From positions 372,001 through 436,000 of the forward strand of contig JACKEJ010000011.1 of NCBI GenBank assembly GCA_020633055.1: a DNA stretch of 64,000 nucleotides, written 5' to 3'. Positions 53,808-61,987 of the stretch are shown in pieces; position 1 is the stretch's first letter; each line of letters opens with the position of its first letter. Source of the stretch: Sandaracinaceae bacterium. Lineage in GTDB: Bacteria; Myxococcota_A; Polyangia; Polyangiales; Houyiibacteriaceae. Below the pieces are notes generated by a model. The model was not told the DNA's origin and did not search any database. It saw nothing but the letters and a program-made list of their open reading frames with translations. Both the position numbers and the translations under genes were made by a program.

Positions 53808-54971
53808 ATGATGAACCTCGACTTCACCGAGCAAGAGAACGCGTTCCGCGCCGAGTGCCGCAGCTGGCTCGAGGCTAACGTGCCCAAGCACTCGCTGCCC
53901 AGCGGCGACACGCGCGAGGGCTACGCCCTGCACCTCGAGTGGGAGCGCAAGCTCTTCGACGCGGGCTGGTCGTGCGTGTCGTGGCCCAAGCAGTACGGCG
54001 GGCGCGAGGCGTCGCTGTACGAGTGGCTCATCTTCGAGGAGGAGTACTACCGCGTGCAGGCGCCCAGCCGCGTCACGCAGAACGGCATCTTCCTGCTGGC
54101 GCCGACCATCTTCGAGTTCGGCACCGAGGCGCAGAAGGAGCGCATCCTGCGGCCCATGGCGCGCGGCGACCTGAGCATCGCGCAGGCCTGGAGCGAGCCC
54201 AACGCGGGCAGCGACCTGGCGAGCCTCAAGAGCACCGCCAAGCGCACCGAGGGCGGCTGGCTGCTGACGGGGCAGAAGACCTGGTCCACGCGCGGCGCGT
54301 TCAGCGACATGGCCTACGGCCTGTTCCGCACGGACCCGAGCAAGTCGCGCCACAAGGGGCTCACTTACTTCCTGTTCCCGCTCACGGGCGAGGGCGTGAC
54401 CGTGCGCGGCGTCGACCGCCTGGACGGCGACGAGGGCTTCGCGGAGCTGTTCCTGGAAGACCTGTTCGTGCCGGACGAGAACATCATCGGCGAGGTCGAC
54501 AAGGGCTGGGAGGTGGCCATGGCCACCACCAGCAGCGAGCGCGGTTTGTCCCTGCGCAGCCCCGGGCGCTTCATGGCCACGGCAGCGCGCTTGGTGGACC
54601 TCTTCCGCCGCTACCGCGAGACCTGCGACCCCGCGCTGCGCGACCAGGTGGTGGACGCGTGGATGGGTGCGCAGGCCTACCGCTGGTACACGTTCAAGAG
54701 CGTCACCGACATGCTGAACGGCAAGCCCATCGGCGCCGAGTCCAGCCTGAACAAGGTGTTCTGGTCCGAGATGGACGTGCGCACGCACGAGACGGCGCTG
54801 GCCATCCTCGAGCAGGGCGCGTGCCTGGACGAGGGCAGCGCCGCGGCGGACGACGAGGGGGCCTGGATCAAGGGCTTCCAGTTCGCGCTGGCCGGGCCCA
54901 TCTACGCCGGCACCAACGAGATTCAACGCAACATCGCGGCGCAGCGCGTGCTGGGCCTGCCGCGCGGCTGA
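53808..54971 (+). CDS. acyl-CoA dehydrogenase (FadE30/31-like)
   Basis: 387 residues with all three ACAD domains: N-terminal helices, the FAD/substrate strand block IAQAWSEPNAGSDLASLKS and KTWSTRGAFSDMAY, then the C-terminal helices ending with LAGPIYAGTNEIQRNIAAQR. The sequence resembles the steroid-type FadE proteins that act on ring-derived acyl-CoA, often as heteromers of two unlike subunits. The next gene encodes a second, shorter FadE, so the two may form one alpha-beta enzyme. Start ATG 53808 is 3 bases after the ipdC stop; a second ATG at 53811 is equivalent. Confidence 0.88.
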   Translation: MMNLDFTEQENAFRAECRSWLEANVPKHSLPSGDTREGYALHLEWERKLFDAGWSCVSWPKQYGGREASLYEWLIFEEEYYRVQAPSRVTQNGIFLLAPTIFEFGTEAQKERILRPMARGDLSIAQAWSEPNAGSDLASLKSTAKRTEGGWLLTGQKTWSTRGAFSDMAYGLFRTDPSKSRHKGLTYFLFPLTGEGVTVRGVDRLDGDEGFAELFLEDLFVPDENIIGEVDKGWEVAMATTSSERGLSLRSPGRFMATAARLVDLFRRYRETCDPALRDQVVDAWMGAQAYRWYTFKSVTDMLNGKPIGAESSLNKVFWSEMDVRTHETALAILEQGACLDEGSAAADDEGAWIKGFQFALAGPIYAGTNEIQRNIAAQRVLGLPRG

Positions 54972-55029
54972 GCCCCGCGGGCCCACCAGCACGAGACCGA
55001 CGAGACCGACGAGAGCAAGAGGACGAGCC

Positions 55030-56064
55030 ATGCACTTTGCATTCTCAGAAGATCAGACGCTGCTGCGCGACACCGTGCGCGACGTGCTCAGCAAGGAGTG
55101 CACGCCCGAGGTCGTGCGCCGCGTGTGGACCGGTGACAACGCCGAGCGCGCGCCCGTGTGGGGCACCCTGGCGGAGAACGGCTTCGTCGGGATGGCCGCG
55201 TCGGAGGACGCCGGTGGGATGGGCATGAGCGAGGTGGACCTCGCGCTGGTGCTCGAAGAGGCTGGTTACGCGGGGCTCACCGGGCCCATCGTGGAGACGG
55301 CGCTGGCCGGCCTGCCGCTGCTGGAGACGCTGGGCGCAGGCGGGCCGCACGCGAGCTGGATCGAGCGCGTTGCGGGTGGTGAGGCGAGCCTCGCGCTGTG
55401 CTTCGAGGGGCAGCTGCTGGCGCTGCACGCGCCGCTCGCGGACCTGCTGCTCGTCGCGCGCGGAGACGCCCTGTACGCGGTGCCGCGCGCCGACGCGGGC
55501 CTCGCGCCGCAGGTGGCCGTGGACCGCGCGACGAGCGTGGCGACGCTGGCCTACGAGCCGCAGGCTGCCCACCTGGTGGCGCAGGGCCCGGCGGCGCAGG
55601 CGGCCATCCAGCTGGCCTACGAGCGGGCCGCGCTGGGCAACGCGTGCGTGCTGGTGGGCCTGGCCCGGCGCATGCTGGACATGGCCGTGGCCTACGCGAA
55701 GGACCGCGAGCAGTTCGGCAAGCCCATCGGCACGCAGCAGGCCGTGCAGCACCACCTCGCCAACGCGGCCGGGCGCATCGCCTTCGCGCAGCCGGTGGTG
55801 TATCGGGCCGCGTGGGCGCTGGCCAACCGCGACCGCGGCGGCGACGAGACGCGCACCGAGGCCGAGCTGGCCGTGTCCACCGCGAAGATCTACGCCGAAG
55901 AAGCGGGCCGCGTGGCCGCGCGCATCGCGCTGCAGGTGCACGGCGCCATCGGCTACACCATCGAGTGCGACCTGCACTTCTTCATGAAGCGCGTGTGGAC
56001 CATCGCGCCCTTCTACGGCACCAGCGCCGCGCACCGCGCGCGCATCGGCGCCCACATCCTGTAA
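55030..56064 (+). CDS. acyl-CoA dehydrogenase (FadE32/33-like)
   Basis: 344 residues, shorter than classical ACADs. The N-terminal helix FSEDQTLLRDTVRDVLSKEC, a reduced middle beta domain (CFEGQLLALHAPLADLLLVA) and the C-terminal helices KDREQFGKPIGTQQAVQHHL and LQVHGAIGYTIECDLHFFMK are present. It fits the FadE32/FadE33 group, partners of FadE31 in HIP breakdown in Actinobacteria. A good GAGAGCAAGAGG site precedes ATG 55030. Gap to the first FadE gene is 58 bp. Precise substrate is inferred from operon position. Confidence 0.88.
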   Translation: MHFAFSEDQTLLRDTVRDVLSKECTPEVVRRVWTGDNAERAPVWGTLAENGFVGMAASEDAGGMGMSEVDLALVLEEAGYAGLTGPIVETALAGLPLLETLGAGGPHASWIERVAGGEASLALCFEGQLLALHAPLADLLLVARGDALYAVPRADAGLAPQVAVDRATSVATLAYEPQAAHLVAQGPAAQAAIQLAYERAALGNACVLVGLARRMLDMAVAYAKDREQFGKPIGTQQAVQHHLANAAGRIAFAQPVVYRAAWALANRDRGGDETRTEAELAVSTAKIYAEEAGRVAARIALQVHGAIGYTIECDLHFFMKRVWTIAPFYGTSAAHRARIGAHIL

Positions 56065-56116
56065 CTCCCCGAGCCCCGTTCCGACCCCAGCAGAGCCAAG
56101 CAGAGAAGGATCCGCC

Positions 56117-57268
56117 ATGCCCGAAGCCTATATCGTCGAAGCCGTCCGTACGCCCGTGGGTCGCCGCAAGGGAGGCCTCGGGGGTGAGCACCCCGCCGAC
56201 CTCGGCGCGCACGTCCTCAAGGGCCTGGTGGAGCGCTCGGGCATCGACCCGGCCGCCGTGGACGACGTCATCTTCGGCTGCGTCGACACCATCGGCCACC
56301 AGGCGGGCGACATCGCGCGCACGTGCTGGCTGGCGGCGGGCCTGCCGGACTCGGTGCCGGGCACCACGGTGGACCGTCAGTGCGGCAGCTCGCAGCAGGC
56401 CGTGCACTTCGCCGCGCAGGCCGTGATGAGCGGCACGCAGGACCTGGTGGTCGCCGGCGGCGTGCAGCAGATGACGCAGATCCCCATCAGCGCGGCCATG
56501 ATGGTGGCCACGCAGTTCGGCGTGCCCGACCCCTTCAGCGGCAGCAAGGGCTGGGTGGAGCGCTACGGCAACGTGGAGGTCAACCAGTTCCTCTCCGCGC
56601 AGCGCATCGCCGAGAAGTGGGACCTGAGCCGCGCCGCCATGGAGGCCTACTCGCTCGAGAGCCACGAGCGCGCCATCCGCGCGCAGGACGAGGGCCGCTT
56701 CGACCGTGAGATCCTGCCGTACGGCGACGTGCGCGCCGACGAGGGCCCGCGCCGCGGCACCACCCTCGAGAAGATGGCCGAGCTGAAGACCCTGCCGGGC
56801 GCCGACCGTCTGACCGCTGGCGTGGCCAGCCAGATCAGCGACGCGTCCGCGGCGCTGCTCATCGCGTCCGAGGCCGCCGTGAAGGAGCACGGCCTCAAGC
56901 CCCGCGCGCGCATCCACCACCTGAGCGTGCGCGGCGCCGACCCCATCTGGATGCTCACCGCACCCATCCCCGCCACGCAGCACGCGCTGAAGAAGACGGG
57001 CATGAAGCTGTCGGACATCGACCTGGTGGAAATCAACGAGGCCTTCGCCTCCGTGGTCATGGCCTGGGCCAAGGACCTCGAGGCCGACCTGAGCAAGGTC
57101 AACGTCAACGGCGGCGCCATCGCCCTCGGCCACCCGCTGGGAGCCACCGGCGCGCGCCTGATGACCACGCTCTTGCACGAGCTGGAGCGCACGGGCGGCC
57201 GCTACGGTCTGCAGACCATGTGCGAGGGCGGCGGCCAGGCCAACGTGACGATCATCGAGCGCCTGTAG
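56117..57268 (+). CDS. fadA6: FadA6-like thiolase
   Basis: 383 residues, thiolase superfamily. Acyl-enzyme Cys89 is in TVDRQCGSSQQAVH; the active-site His is in NVNGGAIALGHPLGATGARL; the second Cys is in CEGGGQANVT; EINEAFASV and VLKGLVERSGI are further thiolase markers. FadA6 performs the last thiolytic cut in HIP breakdown, releasing acetyl-CoA or propionyl/succinyl-type units. ATG 56117 has an AGAAGGATCC site. It closes the operon (49938-57268): ring opening, oxidation and thiolysis enzymes together. No kstR2, fadD3 or ipdF is in this window. Confidence 0.93.
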   Translation: MPEAYIVEAVRTPVGRRKGGLGGEHPADLGAHVLKGLVERSGIDPAAVDDVIFGCVDTIGHQAGDIARTCWLAAGLPDSVPGTTVDRQCGSSQQAVHFAAQAVMSGTQDLVVAGGVQQMTQIPISAAMMVATQFGVPDPFSGSKGWVERYGNVEVNQFLSAQRIAEKWDLSRAAMEAYSLESHERAIRAQDEGRFDREILPYGDVRADEGPRRGTTLEKMAELKTLPGADRLTAGVASQISDASAALLIASEAAVKEHGLKPRARIHHLSVRGADPIWMLTAPIPATQHALKKTGMKLSDIDLVEINEAFASVVMAWAKDLEADLSKVNVNGGAIALGHPLGATGARLMTTLLHELERTGGRYGLQTMCEGGGQANVTIIERL

Positions 57269-57355
57269 GCCCGCTGGCCACACCGCCACGAAGCGGCGGA
57301 CCAAGCGGCGGGCCCTGGGCTCGACGGCGTCACCAAAGCGCGGCGATCGAGCAGG

Positions 57356-59674
57356 TCAGCGCGGCTTCCGCGAGCCTGCGGCGTTGCGTTGGCGTCGCCG
57401 CCCTCGGGCGATGGCAACGATGAGGAGCCCCACCCACGACGGGAACGCGGCGCGCTCTCCTTCCGCGCCGATGGTGCATCCACCGCCCATCGTCGCGGGC
57501 GTGGAACCTACGTCCATCGGCGTGAGACCCGTGTCCACGGGCGTGGGACCCGTGTCCGTCGTCGCATCCGCCGCCATGGTGCCGGTGTCCGACCGTCCCA
57601 TCTCCGGCTCACCGGCATCCGTGGCGCTCCCTAGGTCACCGGTTCCCTCGTCCGTGCCCACGCCGACGTCGCTCACGTCGCCGAGGTCCTCGTGCGCACC
57701 CACGTCATGGGGCAGCGTGCCGCTGTCCGAAGGGACGGCTGCGTCCATCTCGGTTCCCGTGTCCGTGACTCCCATGTCCGAGACTCCCATGTCCGCGACC
57801 CCCGTGTCGGAGGTCCCCGCGTCCGAGACCCCCGCGTCGATGGGTGCGCTCGCGTAGCTCGCGCATGCTCCGTCTAGGTCGCCACCGGCGCTCTCCGAGC
57901 ACACGTCGCAGCCCGGCACGCAGCAGAAGCCATCCGTGCACTCCGCCGCGCAGACGCTGCTCGACTCGCAGGGGACGCTGCGCTGGTAGGCGCCGGGGTC
58001 GCAGCCGTCGCTCGGGCGGCCCACGCCGCGCTGGTCCACCAACCCTGGCTCGTCCGCGCTGGCGCAGTCATTGACAAGCTCCTCGGTGGCGGCCACGGCG
58101 TAGGTCTCGGTGAAGCCCCCGTAGTCGCCGAGCATCTCGAGCGCAGGCGCAACGTTCGCGATGCTGCCCGGCAAGAGCGTTGCCGCGACGATGACGTTCG
58201 ACGACCCGCTGAACGAGCCGGCGTCATTCACGAGCGCGGCAACACCACCCGTACCGCTGCCGAGCAGCGAGCCGAAGAGCGACACATCAGCGACGCCCAC
58301 GATGCCCACGAGGTCGGCATCCGCCACCTGCTTGTTGTACACGTCCTGGCCCCCATCGGGGTTCACCACGATCGTGCTTCCGAAGGTGGACGCCGAGTTC
58401 TCGTAGAACGTGGCCTGGATCAGCACCACCTCCCCATTCAGGTTGAAGATGGCCCCGCCGTACCCGCGGCCCGCCTGGGCGGAGATGCCGCGGAGGCCAC
58501 CTTGGGCGGCGTTTCGACCGAACGTGGCGCTGACCACACGGAGCTCCCCGCCGTGGTTGAAGATGGCACCACCGAAACCCGCGCCGCTGCCTCCGTGCGA
58601 GTAGATACCTGCCACCGAGCCATTTCCCCCGCCAAAGCCCCCCACGCCAAAGCCGGCCCCGCCGCCGCCACCACCGCCACCGAAGCCGCCCGCACCACCC
58701 GCTACGCACCCAACGCAGTCGCCTCCACTGCCGCCGCCGCCGCCGAAGCCACCGCGACCGGCAATGCCGGTGCCCGAGGAGTAGAGAAAGGCACCGCCAC
58801 CGCCGCCGAAGCCGCCGTGGTAGCCGCCCGCACCGCCCCCGCCGAAGCCACCGTTGGACGCTGTGGTGGCCCCGCCAAAGCCGCCCCCATGCGGCGAGGC
58901 AGCGGCGAGGTTCGCTCCGAAGCCGCCGCCGCCGCCGCCCCAGACGGCTGGCGCCGACAGGCCAGCGCCGCCCGTGAACGTCGCCCCGATGTCACTGCCA
59001 ACACCGCCGCGCGCGACCCCATCACGAATCGTCACGCCTCTCAGCACCAGCGTGCCCTGGTTGTAGACCGCGCCCCCCAAGCCTGCGCTGGCGCCAGCGC
59101 CGTCCCTGCCAGGCGCCCCGATGGCCGCACCACCCACGAGCGTGAGGTCTTGCAGAAGCAACGTGCCCGCCGGTGCGGACTGCCCCACCGTGGGGGCCTG
59201 CGCTTCGCCGAACGGGCCCGAAACCACGAAGAAGCGGAAGTTCTCCACCGAGTCGCGGACGATGCGTGCGCCGCGGCCGTCGATGGTGATCTCGCTCGTG
59301 ATGATGGGCAAGCCGTTCCACCCGTACCAGCTGTTGTGTGCCGCCGCGAGCGTGTAGACGGCCCCGTCGGCCAACACGATGACGTCGGGGCCGGGGTTCG
59401 CGTTCGCAGCGCAGATCGCCTCCGAGAGGGAGATGCCCTCGGCATCACACGGGCTCAGGTACCCACCCGAGCCGTCGGGACACAGCCCCGCCAGCGTCAC
59501 CGAGTCCGCCGGCGCAATCGAGTCGCACTCCGCCCCTGCCACGTCGATGTCCGGCGCCGTGGTGGTCACGAAGATGGTCTCGGCGTGCGCCACCGCGCTC
59601 GGAGTGACCAAGCTCACCGCCGCAACAAGGAGATAGCCGGCGCAGGCCCGCCTCCGAGGATGTCTCGATCTCAC
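57356..59674 (-). CDS. secreted Gly-rich cell-surface protein with MYXO-CTERM-like tail
   Basis: 772 residues. The signal peptide (LLVAAVSLVTPSAVAHA) is followed by a parallel-beta-helix-like domain (about 30-190, FFVVSGPFGE, GLGGAVYNQGTLVLRGVTI) as in polymorphic/choice-of-anchor outer-membrane proteins. Residues about 220-380 are very Gly-rich (GGGGGGFGA repeats). A Cys cluster (CESSSVCAAECTDGFCCVPG) precedes an Asp/Thr/Gly repeat tail (SDTGVADMGVSDMGVTDTG), then a C-terminal Cys-hydrophobic-Arg sorting signal (GGGCTIG, SWVGLLIVAIARG, RRR). GTG 59674 has an AAGGAG site; longer starts lack one. Confidence 0.85.
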   Translation of the reverse strand: MRSRHPRRRACAGYLLVAAVSLVTPSAVAHAETIFVTTTAPDIDVAGAECDSIAPADSVTLAGLCPDGSGGYLSPCDAEGISLSEAICAANANPGPDVIVLADGAVYTLAAAHNSWYGWNGLPIITSEITIDGRGARIVRDSVENFRFFVVSGPFGEAQAPTVGQSAPAGTLLLQDLTLVGGAAIGAPGRDGAGASAGLGGAVYNQGTLVLRGVTIRDGVARGGVGSDIGATFTGGAGLSAPAVWGGGGGGFGANLAAASPHGGGFGGATTASNGGFGGGGAGGYHGGFGGGGGAFLYSSGTGIAGRGGFGGGGGSGGDCVGCVAGGAGGFGGGGGGGGAGFGVGGFGGGNGSVAGIYSHGGSGAGFGGAIFNHGGELRVVSATFGRNAAQGGLRGISAQAGRGYGGAIFNLNGEVVLIQATFYENSASTFGSTIVVNPDGGQDVYNKQVADADLVGIVGVADVSLFGSLLGSGTGGVAALVNDAGSFSGSSNVIVAATLLPGSIANVAPALEMLGDYGGFTETYAVAATEELVNDCASADEPGLVDQRGVGRPSDGCDPGAYQRSVPCESSSVCAAECTDGFCCVPGCDVCSESAGGDLDGACASYASAPIDAGVSDAGTSDTGVADMGVSDMGVTDTGTEMDAAVPSDSGTLPHDVGAHEDLGDVSDVGVGTDEGTGDLGSATDAGEPEMGRSDTGTMAADATTDTGPTPVDTGLTPMDVGSTPATMGGGCTIGAEGERAAFPSWVGLLIVAIARGRRRQRNAAGSRKPR

Positions 59675-59977
59675 CAACGCTGTACTCCTTGTTGCACGCC
59701 TGTCGGATGCGGCCTCACCGATAAAGCTATCAGCAAGACGCGCGCGCAGCCTGCACAAACGTCGCGGCCTCGGATGTTGGCCGCCATGCGTCGTCCTTTC
59801 GCGCCGTACGACGCGTTGACACCTCCGCGGCGACCCGCCGGACGCATCACGCGACGTCCATCAAGCTCCGTGACGCCATCGGAAGGCATGGTCGGGTGCC
59901 AAGGGTCCGCGCCGAGAACGAACGGGGTCCGAACATCCTCCCGAGACGCGCCGGCCACGTTGCAGTAGCCTCCGCGC
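59675..59977. other. 303-bp divergent intergenic region
   Basis: It separates the MYXO-CTERM-like gene (minus) from the SDR gene (plus). No frame looks coding beyond shadows of the neighbours. A TTGACA lies at about 59816 on the plus strand but no -10 box follows at the right distance, so no promoter is claimed. Confidence 0.4.
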
Positions 59978-60745
59978 ATGAAACTGGAACGCAAGAAGGT
60001 CCTCATCACGGGCGCGTCGTCGGGGCTCGGCCGTGGGCTGGCGGTCGAGCTGGCCCGCGCTGGCAATGATCTCGTCATCACCGCGCGGCGCGAGGAGCTG
60101 CTGGCAGAGGTAACGCGCGAGGCGGAGGGGTTCGGCGCGAAGTGCATCGCGGTCGCCGCGGACGCGACCGACGAGGCCGCCGCCGAGGCGGTGGTGAATG
60201 CAGGGATCGAAGCGTTCGGCCACCTGGACCTCGCCATCCTCAACGCGGGTGGGGGCACGGCCGGGAGCATGGCCGAGTTCAGCGCGGCGGAGGTGAAGCG
60301 CATCATGCGTACCAACTACGACACGATGGTGAACTTCCTGTGCCCGATGATTCAGCACATGAAGGCGCCGGGGCGCGGTGGGGTCATCGCCTACACGGGC
60401 TCGCCGGCGGGGACCTTCGGGCTGCCCAAGTCAGGGCCGTACAGCGCGGCCAAAGCGGCCGGGCGGACGCTCTTCGACACGTGCCGCATCGAGCTCGCCG
60501 ACTCGGGCATTCGCTTCGTGGCGCTGTACCCGGGGTTCACGGACACGCCGGGGCTCGACCCGAACGATGTGCCCGTGAAGGGGCTCATCATCTCGTCCGA
60601 GCGCGCCGTGAAGGAGATGATGGGGGCCATCGCGCGCGAGGAGGAGCACTTCATGTTCCCCGCGACCATCCGCACCGCCATCGCGCTCGGTCGCGCGCTG
60701 CCGGAGCCCCTGCGCCGCCGCATCCTGGGCTTGGCCGCGGACTGA
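59978..60745 (+). CDS. short-chain dehydrogenase/reductase (SDR)
   Basis: 255 residues, classical SDR: TGASSGLGRGLAVEL (about residues 11-25), NAGGGTAGS, catalytic Ser in AYTGSPAGTF, and the pair in GPYSAAKAAG. The Arg after strand 2 (TARREELL) favours NADP(H). A steroid or acyl substrate is possible (an IpdF-type step is missing from the nearby operon), but the C-terminus (AREEEHFMFPATIRTAIALG) is not diagnostic. ATG 59978 starts the fold directly. It stands 2.7 kb beyond fadA6 on the same strand, separated by an opposite-strand gene, so co-regulation is uncertain. Confidence 0.88.
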   Translation: MKLERKKVLITGASSGLGRGLAVELARAGNDLVITARREELLAEVTREAEGFGAKCIAVAADATDEAAAEAVVNAGIEAFGHLDLAILNAGGGTAGSMAEFSAAEVKRIMRTNYDTMVNFLCPMIQHMKAPGRGGVIAYTGSPAGTFGLPKSGPYSAAKAAGRTLFDTCRIELADSGIRFVALYPGFTDTPGLDPNDVPVKGLIISSERAVKEMMGAIAREEEHFMFPATIRTAIALGRALPEPLRRRILGLAAD

Positions 60746-60826
60746 CGCGAACACGCGGACTCGCGCGAGCGGGCGAACCGACGTGAGGGTTCGCGTCGCG
60801 CCTTCGCGCGCCTCGCTGGCGGGGCC

Positions 60827-61900
60827 CTACCGGTGCGGAACGGGCTCGACGAAGACCCCGTCGCGCATGATGGGCACGCTATCGATGTCGACGTCGAGCC
60901 CCGGCCCGTTGAGGCAGAACGTGAGGCCCCGGTGGGCCGCCACGCTGGCGCTGCTGCCGCGCTGGCGAGTGTCGACGACGGTCAGGCTGCAACCGACGTC
61001 GGTTAGACGTACGCCTGCCCGCTCGATGGACGAGCGAGTGGGCGAGACCAAGCCGAAGCCGAGGGAGCCCAGGCGCAGCCCAGGGAACGCACGCGCGACC
61101 CGCCCGAGCCACGCGCTCTCGTCTCCGGACACGGCCCGCAACGCACCAGCGTGGAACTGGAAGCCCGAGGGGGACGCAGGCAACGCGCCCACCGCCTGCG
61201 GCGCGAGGATGGACGTGGGTGCAGCCAAGTGCCCCGAGGCGCTCGCGAGCGACACCGCCACGTGCCCCAGTGGATACTCGAAGTCCGCGGGGGCGGCGGG
61301 CATCCGCGGCGCGCCTCGGGTGCCTCCGACGAGCAGCTGCAAGGCCGGTCCGCCCTGCCAGCGCACGCTCACGAGCGCGTCGTCGGTCAGGCGCGACAGC
61401 AGGTAGCGACCGTATGCGCGCTGCAGGACGGAAGGGGTCAGGAGCCCGTGCGCGAGCAACGCGTCCGGGTCGAAGCGCAGGATGGCGAGGGGCTTGCCAC
61501 CAGTCTGCACGCGCACGTCGGTCTCGAAGCGGGCCGCCGCCGGACGCCCTTCCCCTCCGAGCAGCACGCAGGCCTGGCAGCGCTCGAGGGCCTCGCGCCA
61601 GGCCCGCCGCTCCGACTCGCTGGCCAGGCTGAGCGTGCGGGTGTCCAACACGGACAGGCGCGCGTTGAGTACACGGGCCGCGTCCTCCAACAACCGCTGC
61701 GCTTCGGCCAGGCCATCGCCGTGGCTGACGAGGACGAGCAGGCGCTGCCCCGGGGTGAGGCCCATCATGTCGGCCAGCAAGCGCCGCGCGCTGCGCTCTG
61801 CCACGCTCGCGTGCGTGATCTGGGAGACCCGCAGCGCCTGTGGCACACGCGGCGCCGCCGTCAGCGATACGGGGGTTTCGCGATGAGGCGTCCGCGCCAT
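60827..61900 (-). CDS. hypothetical protein, weak aminopeptidase M29-like resemblance
   Basis: 357 residues, no family recognised with confidence. Segments such as LLVLVSHGDGLAEAQRLLED and a later GHLAAPTSILAP faintly resemble thermophilic M29 aminopeptidases, but the expected metal-binding Glu/His/Tyr set was not found, so a non-enzymatic or different role is likely. The protein is Ala/Leu/Arg-rich, apparently cytoplasmic (no leader), with alternating helix/strand character. ATG 61900 (MARTPHRETPVSL) is the only clear start. AT-rich DNA (61915-61980) lies directly upstream and may hold its promoter. Confidence 0.65.
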   Translation of the reverse strand: MARTPHRETPVSLTAAPRVPQALRVSQITHASVAERSARRLLADMMGLTPGQRLLVLVSHGDGLAEAQRLLEDAARVLNARLSVLDTRTLSLASESERRAWREALERCQACVLLGGEGRPAAARFETDVRVQTGGKPLAILRFDPDALLAHGLLTPSVLQRAYGRYLLSRLTDDALVSVRWQGGPALQLLVGGTRGAPRMPAAPADFEYPLGHVAVSLASASGHLAAPTSILAPQAVGALPASPSGFQFHAGALRAVSGDESAWLGRVARAFPGLRLGSLGFGLVSPTRSSIERAGVRLTDVGCSLTVVDTRQRGSSASVAAHRGLTFCLNGPGLDVDIDSVPIMRDGVFVEPVPHR

Positions 61901-61987
61901 GCGGAATCGGTAGCAGCGTGTTTCACAAATGAAAAGCGCGACCTTTCTCGGCGGAAATTTCTCATAAAATCACGCTTCACCTGGATA

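Noticed and set aside
52089..55031. 980-codon minus-strand frame across ipdB/ipdC/fadE
   Set aside because: It is a shadow of three well-motifed plus-strand genes and is a Leu/Arg/Ala/Gly-rich run without domains.
57384..57857. Plus-strand frames within the MYXO-CTERM-like gene (Ser/Thr/Pro-rich)
   Set aside because: They are the complement of the Asp/Thr/Gly repeat tail and reproduce its periodicity; no independent evidence.
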